DNA of 64,000 nucleotides. Source: Oceanibium sediminis (GTDB taxonomy: Bacteria; Pseudomonadota; Alphaproteobacteria; Rhodobacterales; Rhodobacteraceae). This document shows, piece after piece, positions 37,864 through 46,438 of this stretch. The notes beneath the pieces were generated by a model. That model was not told where the DNA came from. It made no database searches and was given only the letters and a program-made list of their open reading frames with translations. The stretch covers positions 682,001-746,000 of the forward strand of contig NZ_QGNX01000001.1 of the NCBI RefSeq assembly GCF_003265325.1, in the 5' to 3' direction. Both the position numbers and the translations under genes were made by a program. Every line of letters begins with the position of its first letter. Position 1 is the stretch's first letter.

Positions 37864-38493
37864 ATGAAGCATTTGAAAGTGTCTAAAGTATTGGCGGGCG
37901 TGTGCCTGCCGTCATTGGCTGCTTGTTCGGGCGGCAGCGGAGGCGGCGGTGAGACCGTTCAGGTCAGCGGTATCTTTAACTAGGAACTGCCCGCGGGGGC
38001 CAATCGCTCCTCCATTCCCGGCGACCTTCCCGGCCTGGTCGACACCTTCGAAGAGCAGAACGAAATGGCGCTGGCCGATCCGATAAACAGCGGTACCGCC
38101 AGCTACTCGGGCGTTGCGGGCTTTGGTGTCGGGGAAAACGACGATACCTTCGTGCAGGCCGATATCGAGCTTACGGCGGACTTCGGCGCATCCCAGATCG
38201 ACGCCGGTTTCCAGAACTGCCAGATCTTCACTGACGAAGGCACGCTGTTCCCGGATGCGCCGACCTATACGCCATTCCAGACCGGCGCCATCACGGGCAG
38301 CACCTACTCGGCCTCCACCGCGAACGAGGTGCTGATGGTGGAAGGCGAGGCCTATACGATCCAGGCGAATATCGAGGGTGCGTTTGTTGGTGCCGGGTCG
38401 TCGGGGACGATCGGCCTGGTCGACGGCTCCATCACGAACCCGGACGCGACGATCGACGAGATCAACGGCCTGTTCGTCGCCGAACAGAACTGA
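37864..38493 (+). pseudogene. TbpB-like barrel surface lipoprotein (Slam cargo), interrupted by in-frame TAG
   Basis: ATG 37864 starts a lipoprotein signal peptide with lipobox SLAAC, then SGGSGGGGETVQVSGIFN, and a TAG at 37981-37983. The same frame continues for 169 further codons without a stop to TGA 38491-38493. The continuation is a beta-rich domain (GTASYSGVAGFGV, IQANIEGAFVGAGSSGTIGLV) resembling the C-terminal barrel of transferrin-binding-protein-B-like lipoproteins. Conceptual length is about 208 residues plus the amber position. It may be a pseudogene, a sequencing error, or rarely suppressed. A separate product from ATG 38065 would lack an export signal. It lies directly upstream of a Slam gene, the expected cargo position. 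Confidence 0.75.
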
Positions 38494-38520
38494 CGCTGCG
38501 CGCCGCGATCATCCAAGAAA

Positions 38521-38564
38521 GACGGGTGACAATCGCCCGGTCCGCCGCCAAGGTGGGCCGGGTG
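38521..38564 (+). terminator. hairpin between cargo copy B and slam (44-nt repeat unit)
   Basis: Second copy of the 37647-37690 block: CCCGGTCC (38536-38543) pairs with GGGCCGGG (38555-38562). Placed 27 nt after the cargo stop and 25 nt before the Slam start. A position between a highly expressed cargo and its secretor fits partial termination that sets stoichiometry. Confidence 0.6.
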
Positions 38565-38589
38565 TTTGAACGACTATGAGAGATTTTCA

Positions 38590-39912
38590 GTGAAGTGTTT
38601 TCCGTGGCCACGACTGCGCGCCGCCCTCAAGGTGGCGATTGTCGCCGCGATGCTGCCGCCCCTTTCCGCAATCGCGCAGGATGCCCCCCGGGTCCTGACA
38701 CCCCAGCAGGCGGTGGACGCCGCGCTGGCCGTCGGTGACGGGGAAACCGCGCTCAGGATCACGGAACTGGCGGGCGGAACGGCGACGGACATCACCTATG
38801 TCGAGGGGCGCATCCTGCTGGCGCAGGGGAACTACCCGGCGGCGATCGCGAAGTTCAGGGAAGTGCTGCGCGCCAATCCCGAGGCCCGCGGCGCGCGCTA
38901 CTACCTGGTCCTCGCCCTGGCCCAGAGCGAGCGCTACGACACGGCGCTGTTCCAGCTTGACCGGCTGGCCCCCTCGGCCCGCAATGCGGACGAGCGGGCG
39001 CGCCTGGGCACCCTGCGCCGCAGGATCCTGTCGCGTCGCCCCTACGGGCTGACTTTCGGTTTTTCGCTGCAACCGAGCACCAACATCAACCGCGCCACCC
39101 TGAACACCGAGGCGCCGCTGTTCGGCGGCCTGACAGGCACCATCGACGACACCGGCGAATCGGGCATCTCGGCCACGGTGAACGTCGAGGCCTACCGCCG
39201 CTTCGAGCTGCCGGAGGGCGACAGCCTGACCCTGTCGGGGGGTGTGGGATACTCGTATTTCGACAATACCGACTACAACTGGACGCAACTGAACGCCGCC
39301 GCCACCTTCGTCCGCCCCGTAGAGGACGGGCGCTTCTCGCTGCGGGTGGACGGCTATCGCGGGCTGTACCGGGAATCGGACCGGGACTTTTCGCTGATCG
39401 GCCTGTCGGCGGCGCGCGACGTCCTGGCGAGCAATGTCCGGTTCCGGCTGAACGGGCGGCTCTCGGTCCAATGGTATGACGACGGGGGTCGCGCGCGCTA
39501 CAACGCGCTGAAGGCGCAACTGGACGGTAGCGTGCGCTACCCGCTCACCCCGCGCACCGCCCTGACCGGCGGGCTGGCGCTGACCAGGACCGAGGTGAAG
39601 GACGATCGCTTCAGCTATGTCGGCATCCGCCCCTCCATCGGGTTGGAGCATGTCTGGCAGTCGGGCTGGGCCGGCGGCCTGTCGGTGTTCGCCGAGATGC
39701 GGGACTATGACGAACTGTTCAGCCTTCTGCTGCCCGTGACCCGCGAGGACCGGGCGCTGGGCCTGGACCTGACCCTGCGCAACGAACGCCTGGTGGTCCG
39801 CGGATTCGCGCCGCAACTGCGCTGCTCGTTCTCGCGGACGAACTCGAACGTGGTGTTTTACGACAACATCGACGTGGACGCCTGCACCATGTCCCTGACG
39901 CGGCAATTCTGA
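38590..39912 (+). CDS. slam: Slam-type surface lipoprotein assembly modifier (type XI secretion translocon)
   Basis: A 440-residue outer-membrane protein. GTG 38590 follows GAGAGA with 6-nt spacing and gives a signal peptide cleaved after AIA (about residue 29); TTG 38566 is an alternative start. Residues about 37-148 form TPR-like helices (ITYVEGRILLAQGNYPAAIA, RYYLVLALAQSERYDTA). From PYGLTFGFSLQPSTNINRAT onward the protein is a beta-barrel with alternating aromatic/polar strands, ending in Phe. N-terminal TPR plus DUF560-type barrel with the aPxxNINxAT entry motif is the Slam architecture. Such proteins move TbpB/HpuA-like lipoproteins across or onto the outer membrane. The gene is intact although both upstream cargo genes are damaged. 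Confidence 0.85.
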   Translation: MKCFPWPRLRAALKVAIVAAMLPPLSAIAQDAPRVLTPQQAVDAALAVGDGETALRITELAGGTATDITYVEGRILLAQGNYPAAIAKFREVLRANPEARGARYYLVLALAQSERYDTALFQLDRLAPSARNADERARLGTLRRRILSRRPYGLTFGFSLQPSTNINRATLNTEAPLFGGLTGTIDDTGESGISATVNVEAYRRFELPEGDSLTLSGGVGYSYFDNTDYNWTQLNAAATFVRPVEDGRFSLRVDGYRGLYRESDRDFSLIGLSAARDVLASNVRFRLNGRLSVQWYDDGGRARYNALKAQLDGSVRYPLTPRTALTGGLALTRTEVKDDRFSYVGIRPSIGLEHVWQSGWAGGLSVFAEMRDYDELFSLLLPVTREDRALGLDLTLRNERLVVRGFAPQLRCSFSRTNSNVVFYDNIDVDACTMSLTRQF

Positions 39913-40002
39913 CAATTTGCGGTAGTTGCGACAAGTTATTGTCCGGATGGCGTTTGACCCCTTGACCTCCCGCCAAGTGCCGTCTATCCAGCCGCCCTGC
40001 GT

Positions 40003-40078
40003 GGGCCGTTAGCTCAGTTGGTAGAGCAACTGACTTTTAATCAGTGGGTCGCAGGTTCGAATCCTGCACGGCTCACCA
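40003..40078 (+). tRNA. tRNA-Lys(TTT)
   Basis: Cloverleaf by eye: acceptor GGGCCGT/ACGGCTC (one G-U), D-arm GCTC/GAGC, anticodon stem ACTGA/TCAGT around CTTTTAA (anticodon TTT), T-arm GCAGG/CCTGC around TTCGAAT, discriminator A40075, encoded CCA 40076-40078. Confidence 0.97.
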
Positions 40079-40304
40079 CTGAACATCAGTTTTCCTTGAA
40101 GGGACTTGATGTTGGATAGGACGAACCCGTCAGGGCGGTTCTCCAGGTCTTCCCCAGTCGAACGTACGATCGGTTTTCCGAAAGCTGAATCAGCCAATCC
40201 CGCGCCTTCCGCCGCGGTCCTATGACCTGAGCGATCAGATCCCTCGACCTGAGGGGGCGCTTGCGTCTAGGTTTGCTCCACGCCAACCCCGATGCCGGTG
40301 CCCA

Positions 40305-41852
40305 ATGACCAGAATTGCCATCCTGGGCTTTCTTCTTGAGAGCAATCGCTTTGCCCCGATAACGCGGCAAGCCGATTTTGAAGCTCGATGCTGGCTCGAA
40401 GGCGCGGAAATCCTGGAGGACGCCAACAGCGATGCACCGCGGCAGGGCGCGGAGATTCCGGCCTTTTTGGACGAGATCGAACGCCACCTTCAGGTTGAGA
40501 TCGTCCCCATTCTCGTCGCGGGCGCAGAGCCCGGCGGCCCTCTGGACGAGGCGGTCCTGCAACACGTCCTTGCCACGGTGCGGACGCGGCTGGCCGAGGA
40601 AGGCCCCGTAGATGCGGTCTACATTGCCAGCCACGGGGCAATGTCCGGCGTCGAAACGCGGGACCCTGACGGCGCACTGCTGACGTCCGTTCGCGAGGCT
40701 GTGGGGAGCGATGTGCCGATGGTTGCAACGCTGGACCTGCATGCGAACCTGTCGGATACGATGGTCGAAGCGGCCAGTTGCCTGATCGGCTACCGCACCA
40801 ACCCGCATGTCGACCAGGCCGAGGTCGCCAGGGAGGCCGCGATCATCCTGGCCCGCATGATAAAGGGCACTGCATTCCACATGTCCTTTCTGCGCCTGCC
40901 ACTCACGCCGGCCAGTGTGACCTTGCTGACGAACGGTCCGGGCGCCTACGCCGAGCGGGTTGACGAGGCGGCTCGCCTGTCGGACCCGCGCGGCGATATC
41001 GTGAATGCCAGCGTGCTTGGCGGGTTCGTCTACAGCGATACGCCTGACAACGGCCTGGCGGTCCTGGTGACGGCAACCGACCGTGCCACGGCCGAGCGTG
41101 AGTCGGCCCGGCTTGCCGGGCGGCTGTGGGCGGATCGCCATCGCTTCGTCCATGAGCTGACGTCCATCGCCGATGCCGTGCGAGCCGTCACCGCCCCGGA
41201 TGGCGCGCGCTGGATTCTGGCCGACAGTGGCGACAATCCCGGCGGCGGGGGCAGGGGCACCTCCACCGGTCTTTTGCGGGCCCTGATCGACGCAGGGGCA
41301 GAGGATGCTCTCTACGGTCTGTTCATCGACGCTGACCTCGCGGCGGAGGCGACGTCCGCCGGTGTCGGGGCAAGCTTCGCGGCGCGGTTCTTGCGGAACG
41401 GTTCCGACGGCTCCGGTGATGCCTTCACCGAAGACGCCGTGGTCATCGCCCTGAGCGACGGCAAGGTTGTCGGGCGTCGCGGGCTTGTTGCGGGCAGACA
41501 GGTCGATCTGGGTCCGACGGTTGCTCTGCGGATTGGCGGCGTGACGGTTGTTGTTGCGAGCAACCGCAAGCAATGTGCGGACCCGGTGTACTTCGAGCAT
41601 CTCGGCCTTGATCCGGCGGACTTCCGGACAGTGGTGGTCAAAAGCCGCGGGCACTTCCGCGCCGGTTTCGACGAGTTCTTCGGTCCGGACCAGGTGCTGG
41701 AGGTCGACACGAAAGGGCTGACCAGCCCGGTCCTTCGCAACTTCACGTTCACGGGCCTTCCGCGCCCGGTCTTCCCCTTGGACGCCGATGCCGCGTGGCG
41801 GCCCCCTGACTGGGCCGTCCCGCATCTTCAAGCCCTGGAGCTGTTGCCATGA
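40305..41852 (+). CDS. M81-family (MlrC-like) metallopeptidase, first copy
   Basis: A 515-residue M81 enzyme. Family landmarks: N-terminal GFLLESNRFAP (E12), SHGAM (H110), TLDLHANLSD (D144 and H146) and YRTNPHVDQ (H168). The D-x-H and later H are the zinc ligands expected for MlrC-type peptidases, as I recall them. MlrC removes the last peptide bonds of linearised microcystin; most family members have unknown peptide or amide substrates. No signal peptide, so cytoplasmic. Overlaps the second M81 gene by 4 nt (ATGA). First gene after tRNA-Lys. The 226-nt gap before it (40079-40304) contains nothing I can identify. Confidence 0.88.
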   Translation: MTRIAILGFLLESNRFAPITRQADFEARCWLEGAEILEDANSDAPRQGAEIPAFLDEIERHLQVEIVPILVAGAEPGGPLDEAVLQHVLATVRTRLAEEGPVDAVYIASHGAMSGVETRDPDGALLTSVREAVGSDVPMVATLDLHANLSDTMVEAASCLIGYRTNPHVDQAEVAREAAIILARMIKGTAFHMSFLRLPLTPASVTLLTNGPGAYAERVDEAARLSDPRGDIVNASVLGGFVYSDTPDNGLAVLVTATDRATAERESARLAGRLWADRHRFVHELTSIADAVRAVTAPDGARWILADSGDNPGGGGRGTSTGLLRALIDAGAEDALYGLFIDADLAAEATSAGVGASFAARFLRNGSDGSGDAFTEDAVVIALSDGKVVGRRGLVAGRQVDLGPTVALRIGGVTVVVASNRKQCADPVYFEHLGLDPADFRTVVVKSRGHFRAGFDEFFGPDQVLEVDTKGLTSPVLRNFTFTGLPRPVFPLDADAAWRPPDWAVPHLQALELLP

Positions 41853-43306
41853 CGTACCGTATCGCCTGTGCCGGACTGCACATGGAATGCGCCACCTTCC
41901 TGCCCCATGTCACCGGGCGCGACGTGTTCGAGGCGGGCACCGTGCGTGGCGCGCAGGTGATCGCGGCGTTCGAGAATTCCAACACGGTGATGGGGGGCTT
42001 TCTGAAAACCCTCGACGCGGCGGGGGCGACTGCGGTCCCGATCCTGCACGCCGATGGCGGGGCTGCCGGGCTTGCCGATCAGGCAGCGGTTGCGGGCTAT
42101 CGGCAAGAGATTGTCGAGGGTCTGACGGCGCTGGACGGTTCTGTTGACGGGCTGCTTCTTCATCTGCACGGCGCGATGGTGACTCAGGACGAACTGGATC
42201 CTGACGCGATCACGCTCGACGCGATCCGCAAGGCGGTGGGACCTGACCTGCCGATCATGGTGGCGCTGGACTATCACGCCAACCTTGACGCGGCTTCGAT
42301 CGCCGGGGCGACGGCGGTGTTCGGGTATCGCTACTCTCCGCATGTCGATATGGGCGCGACGGGTGAACGCGCAGCGCAATGCCTGTTGAAGACGCTGGCC
42401 GGGGATATCCGGCCAGCGATGGCACTTGCGCGGCCGGGGCTTATCCTGCCGTCGATCTTCTCGGCGACTGACCTCGAACCCTTGGGCAGCCTGGTCGAGA
42501 AGGCCAGGCGCATGTCCGTGGAAAGCGCGACCTATGCGGATGTTTCGCTGTTCGCCGGATTTGCATATGCCGACGTTCCGAATTGCGGCGCGTCGGTCGT
42601 GGCCGTCGTCGATGGTCCGACGCGCGAAGCGCTACGACTGGCCGAGGGGATGTCGCAGGATATCGCGCGCAACCGGGACGCCTTGTCCTCCGCGGCGCCG
42701 GTCCACAGCCTGGGGGAGGGCCTCGAACGCGCGTTGCGGATCGCCCGGGACGCCGAGCGTCCCGTGGTGATCCTGGAACATGCGGACCGTGCCAACGACA
42801 GCACCCATGGGCTGGCCGCGCTCCTCGGCTTTGCGGATCGTGCGCGGATCGCCGTTCCGTTCCTCTGGGATCCGGCGGCGGCGGCGAAAGCGGTGGCGGC
42901 GGGCGAAGGCGCAGAGGTCCCGCTCATGTTGGGCGGCCACTCCGCCCCCCTCGCCGGAGACCCGGTACCAGTGACCGCGCGCGTGGAGGCGGTGCGGCGG
43001 GATTTCACCTATCGCGGGACCGGGGCGATGCGGGCGGGCAGCACGGTGCGCCTGGGCGACACGGCGCTGCTGGATGTGCGCGGGATGAAGATCAGTGTCA
43101 CCAGCCTTTCCCAAAGCGCGATCGACTTCGATCCCTTCCTGGAATTCGGCCTCGATCCCGCGGATTTCGACATTGTCCTGTTGCGCTCAAAGACGCATTT
43201 CCGCGCCGCGTGGGAAGGTTTTGCCGCCGAGATCGTCATCGTCGATACGCCGGACTACGGGCCTGCGGATGTTTCGAAACTACCCTACCGGCATGCCACG
43301 CCCTAA
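41849..43306 (+). CDS. M81-family (MlrC-like) metallopeptidase, second copy
   Basis: A 485-residue paralogue with the same landmarks: LHMECATFLPH (E13), LHGAM (H107), ALDYHANLDAAS (D141, H143) and YRYSPHVDMG (H165). The two copies are clearly diverged rather than a recent duplication. Co-translated with the first (4-nt overlap), so a heteromer or sequential action on one substrate is possible. Ends 14 nt before the end of the convergent ArgE-like gene. The two stop codons lie in the arms of a small hairpin. Confidence 0.88.
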   Translation: MTYRIACAGLHMECATFLPHVTGRDVFEAGTVRGAQVIAAFENSNTVMGGFLKTLDAAGATAVPILHADGGAAGLADQAAVAGYRQEIVEGLTALDGSVDGLLLHLHGAMVTQDELDPDAITLDAIRKAVGPDLPIMVALDYHANLDAASIAGATAVFGYRYSPHVDMGATGERAAQCLLKTLAGDIRPAMALARPGLILPSIFSATDLEPLGSLVEKARRMSVESATYADVSLFAGFAYADVPNCGASVVAVVDGPTREALRLAEGMSQDIARNRDALSSAAPVHSLGEGLERALRIARDAERPVVILEHADRANDSTHGLAALLGFADRARIAVPFLWDPAAAAKAVAAGEGAEVPLMLGGHSAPLAGDPVPVTARVEAVRRDFTYRGTGAMRAGSTVRLGDTALLDVRGMKISVTSLSQSAIDFDPFLEFGLDPADFDIVLLRSKTHFRAAWEGFAAEIVIVDTPDYGPADVSKLPYRHATP

Positions 43307-43323
43307 GCCCCGTGGCAGGCTTA
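43304..43323. terminator. small bidirectional hairpin between convergent genes
   Basis: TAAGCC (43304-43309) pairs with GGCTTA (43318-43323) around an 8-nt loop. The arms include both stop codons. Short, and without a T-run; tentative. Confidence 0.35.
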
Positions 43324-44490
43324 GCGGGACAGGTGCGCGATCAGGTCGCCGATGAACGCCTCGCAGGCGGCCAGCTCTTTCCGGGTGATATACTCGTCGG
43401 CCTTGTGCGCGCGCTCGATGTCCCCCGGGCCGCAGACCACGGTCGGGATGCCGCCTTCCTTGCTGAAGCGCCCGCCCTCCGTGCCGTAGGCCACCTTGCC
43501 ATGGCCGTTCTGACGGGCGAGCTTTTTCGCCAGAACGACGATGTCTTCCCCCGGCGCGGTGTCGAGACCGGGGTAGGAAATGATGTTTTCCAGCCGGAAC
43601 CTGGCGTCAGGGCTGAGCGCCTTCATGCGCGGCAGCAATTCGACTTCGACGAAGCGCTGCATATGCGCAACCATCGCGTCGACGTCGTCGTTCGGCAAGG
43701 CGCGGAACTCGAACTCGAAATGACAATGCTCGGGCACGATGTTGAGGGCCTTTCCGCCTTCGATCAGCCCGACATGGGTCGTGGTGAAGGGGACGTCGAA
43801 CATCGCGTCCTCCTGGCCCGTCTGTTGGATCTCGATCCCGAGCCGCCGCAATTCGACGAGGAATTCCGCCGCGAAATCAACCGCATTCACGAAAGACGGC
43901 GCGCGCGATGAGTGCCCCGGCGTGCCGGTCACCACGCCCCTGAACGCGCGCTTGGCCTTGTGGCTGGTGACAATCTGCATGGAGGTCGGCTCGCCCACGA
44001 AACACCCGAGCGGGCGAAGATCCCAGGTGTCGAGCCGCGCGATGAGGTCGCGCACACCGAGGCAGCCGACTTCCTCGTCATAGGAAAAGGCGATGTGGAG
44101 CGGCGCTTTCAAGGGTGCGGCGGCGATCTTCGGCGCCATCGCAAGGCAGCACGCCAGGAACCCCTTCATGTCCGTCGTGCCGCGTCCGAAAAGCTTTCCG
44201 TCACGCTCGGTCAATTCGAACGGTTCCGTGCTCCAGGTCTGCCCGTCCACGGGAACCACGTCAGTATGGCCGGACAGGATGTAGCCCGCCCTGTCGGTCG
44301 GCCCGAAGCTTGCAAGCAGATTTGCCTTCTGCCCGGTGCCATCCTCGATTCGTTCGAGCCGCGCGCCCAGTGGTTCGAGCACGCGCTCCAGGTAGTCGAT
44401 CAACAAGAGGTTCGAGCGATGGCTGACGGTATCGAAGCCGACCAGCGCGCGTAAATGATCCACACTCGATAGATCGAGGTTGCTGTTCAT
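43321..44490 (-). CDS. ArgE/DapE-like M20 deacylase
   Basis: A 389-residue M20A metallohydrolase closest to acetylornithine deacetylases. Metal and catalytic motifs: SGHTDVVPVD (H75), GRGTTDMKGF (D107), YDEEVGCLG (E139/E140), GEPTSM (E167) and the C-terminal ERAHKADEY histidine. Removes an acyl group from an amino acid or hydrolyses a dipeptide. ATG 44490 chosen for the family N-terminus. In this neighbourhood (M81 peptidases, peptide importer) a role in catabolism of an N-acyl amino acid is more likely than arginine biosynthesis. That is inference. Confidence 0.85.
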   Translation of the reverse strand: MNSNLDLSSVDHLRALVGFDTVSHRSNLLLIDYLERVLEPLGARLERIEDGTGQKANLLASFGPTDRAGYILSGHTDVVPVDGQTWSTEPFELTERDGKLFGRGTTDMKGFLACCLAMAPKIAAAPLKAPLHIAFSYDEEVGCLGVRDLIARLDTWDLRPLGCFVGEPTSMQIVTSHKAKRAFRGVVTGTPGHSSRAPSFVNAVDFAAEFLVELRRLGIEIQQTGQEDAMFDVPFTTTHVGLIEGGKALNIVPEHCHFEFEFRALPNDDVDAMVAHMQRFVEVELLPRMKALSPDARFRLENIISYPGLDTAPGEDIVVLAKKLARQNGHGKVAYGTEGGRFSKEGGIPTVVCGPGDIERAHKADEYITRKELAACEAFIGDLIAHLSR

Positions 44491-44752
44491 GCCCGGCCTC
44501 TCAGTGTTTCCAGGGTGCAGGAACCATGTAGTCAAGGTTGAAACCAGCCCTGCATATACTTTGACCAACCTATACCAGCATGTCCCGGATTGTGCGTCGG
44601 ATTTTCCCTTTTAGCGAGGTATCAACGGCCAACGCGAGAATATGCTTCCCTGATCTTGAGAAATGCGTCTAGGCTGCAAGTCAGCTTGGAGGGTCGGGGC
44701 CACTAGAGCAACGCTCCCAGGTGCTGAAAGGCTGATAACAGGGAGAATATAA

Positions 44753-46324
44753 ATGTTAAAATCGTTGTCTACTGCGACAATAGCGGTGACATTGGTCGTC
44801 GGCGGGACTGCGCACGCCGAGGATATTACCATCGCGGTGGCATCCGAAGTTACGGCCATGGATCCGCACTACCACAACACTGGTAACAACAACCAGATCG
44901 TTGGCCTTATCTACGACCGCATGCTGCACCAGGACAGCAACCAGCAGCTTACGCCGGGGCTCGCCGTTGAGTGGGGGCCGATCGCCGACGATGTCTGGGA
45001 GTTCAAGCTGCGCGAGGGCGTTACCTTCCACGATGGCTCTCCATTGACTGCGGAAGACATCGTCTTCAGCTACGAGCGCGTTCCGAACGTGCCCAACAGC
45101 CCGTCGTCCTTTGCGACATACACGTCCGGCATCGCCGAGATCATCGTTGTCGATGATTACACCATGCAGTTTCGCACAAACGGTCCGTACCCGCTTCTGC
45201 CGGTCGACCTTTCAACCGTCCAGATCGTCAGCTCGGAAAACCCCGACGCGACGACGGAGGACTACAATGCCGGTACAGCCAGCATCGGGACGGGCCCCTA
45301 CAAGTTCGTAAGCTACACGCCCGGCGAAAGCATCGTGATGGAGGCCAACGCCGACTATTGGGGCGGCGCGCCTCAGTTCGATACGGTCACCTACCGCCCG
45401 ATCAGTTCGGACGCCGCGCGCGTCGCCGCGCTGCTGGCGGGCGATGTGGACGTGATCTCGGGTGTGCCCACGTCCGATATCGCGACGTTGGAGGACAACC
45501 CGGACATCGTTCTCAGCCAAGGTGTCTCGAACCGGGTGATCTATCTGCATGTCGACAGCCGTCGGGTCTACACGCCCTTCGTGACCGACAATGAAGGCAA
45601 CCAGATCTTCAACCCGTTTCAGGACGTGAATGTCCGCAAGGCCATCTCCATGGCAATCGATCGCGACGCTATCGTTGATGAGGTGATGGAAGGCATCGCG
45701 ATCCCTGCCGGTCAGTTGCTGCCCGAAGGGTTTTTCGGCGTGTCGGACAACATCGAAGTGCCCGAGTACGATCCCGAAGGCGCGCGGCAGTTGCTGGCCG
45801 AGGCCGGCTATCCCGACGGGTTCCGCCTGACGATCCACGGTCCCAACGACCGTTACATCAACGATGAGCAGATCGCGCAGGCTGTCGCGCAAATGCTGAC
45901 CCGCGTCGGCATCCAGACCGAGGTGGAAACCATGCCGCGCTCGGTCTATTTCGGTCGCGCGACCGGTGGTGACGACGGCTCCGAATTCTCGCTGATGCTT
46001 GTCGGCTGGGGATCGGGCACGGGCGAGGCCTCTTCGCCACTGCGGGCCCTGTTGCATACGCGCAATGACGAGATTGGTCTTGGGCGCACCAACCGCGGCC
46101 GGTACTCGAGCGCACCGTTCGACGCCACGCTGCAACTGGCGCTGAACACCGTCGACGACGATGAGCGCCAGGCGCTGCTTGCCCGGGCGACGGAAATCGC
46201 GATGCGTGAGGTGGGATTGATCCCGACCCATTTCCAGGTGAACACCTGGGGTACCCGGACCGGGCTGCGGTATATCCCGCGGACCGACGAGTACACGCGC
46301 CCGACCAACGTGGTTGTCGAGTAA
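44753..46324 (+). CDS. peptide-type ABC transporter substrate-binding protein
   Basis: A 523-residue family 5 (DppA/OppA-like) binding protein. The Sec signal peptide ends TAHA-ED near residue 22. Conserved ITIAVASEVTAMDPHYHN, the cluster-C region WEFKLREGVTFHDGSPLTAEDIVFSYER (split over about 80-107), and GTGPYKFVSYTPGE. ATG 44753 follows AGGGAGA. Periplasmic receptor for the DppBCDF-like system that follows. Ligand could be a di- or oligopeptide or another amide. Divergent from the ArgE-like gene across a 262-nt promoter region, where I see no clear operator. Confidence 0.92.
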   Translation: MLKSLSTATIAVTLVVGGTAHAEDITIAVASEVTAMDPHYHNTGNNNQIVGLIYDRMLHQDSNQQLTPGLAVEWGPIADDVWEFKLREGVTFHDGSPLTAEDIVFSYERVPNVPNSPSSFATYTSGIAEIIVVDDYTMQFRTNGPYPLLPVDLSTVQIVSSENPDATTEDYNAGTASIGTGPYKFVSYTPGESIVMEANADYWGGAPQFDTVTYRPISSDAARVAALLAGDVDVISGVPTSDIATLEDNPDIVLSQGVSNRVIYLHVDSRRVYTPFVTDNEGNQIFNPFQDVNVRKAISMAIDRDAIVDEVMEGIAIPAGQLLPEGFFGVSDNIEVPEYDPEGARQLLAEAGYPDGFRLTIHGPNDRYINDEQIAQAVAQMLTRVGIQTEVETMPRSVYFGRATGGDDGSEFSLMLVGWGSGTGEASSPLRALLHTRNDEIGLGRTNRGRYSSAPFDATLQLALNTVDDDERQALLARATEIAMREVGLIPTHFQVNTWGTRTGLRYIPRTDEYTRPTNVVVE

Positions 46325-46335
46325 GCTCACGTCAG

Positions 46336-46369
46336 ACGGGCGGGGAACCTGAAGAGGTTCCCCGCCCGT
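46336..46369 (+). terminator. 15-bp perfect hairpin between binding protein and permease genes
   Basis: The 15-nt arms 46336-46350 and 46355-46369 are perfect complements around a GAAG tetraloop. It starts 12 nt after the binding-protein stop. Such hairpins usually protect the 5' mRNA or partly terminate, giving excess binding protein over the membrane subunits. Confidence 0.85.
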
Positions 46370-46438
46370 GCTACATCAATCGACGGCCGTGTCTTCTCAA
46401 CGAAATGAAGTCGCGTCGTCAGGGATAGAGCATCTGTC

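Noticed and set aside
38065-38493. Independent 142-residue protein starting at ATG 38065
   Set aside because: It is in the same frame as the lipoprotein leader at 37864 and lacks any export signal, so it is better read as the rest of the amber-interrupted gene.
40009-40197. Minus-strand 62-codon frame reading CRIRTCDPLIKSQLLYQLS at its end
   Set aside because: It is the antisense of tRNA-Lys, a well-known false protein in bacterial annotations.
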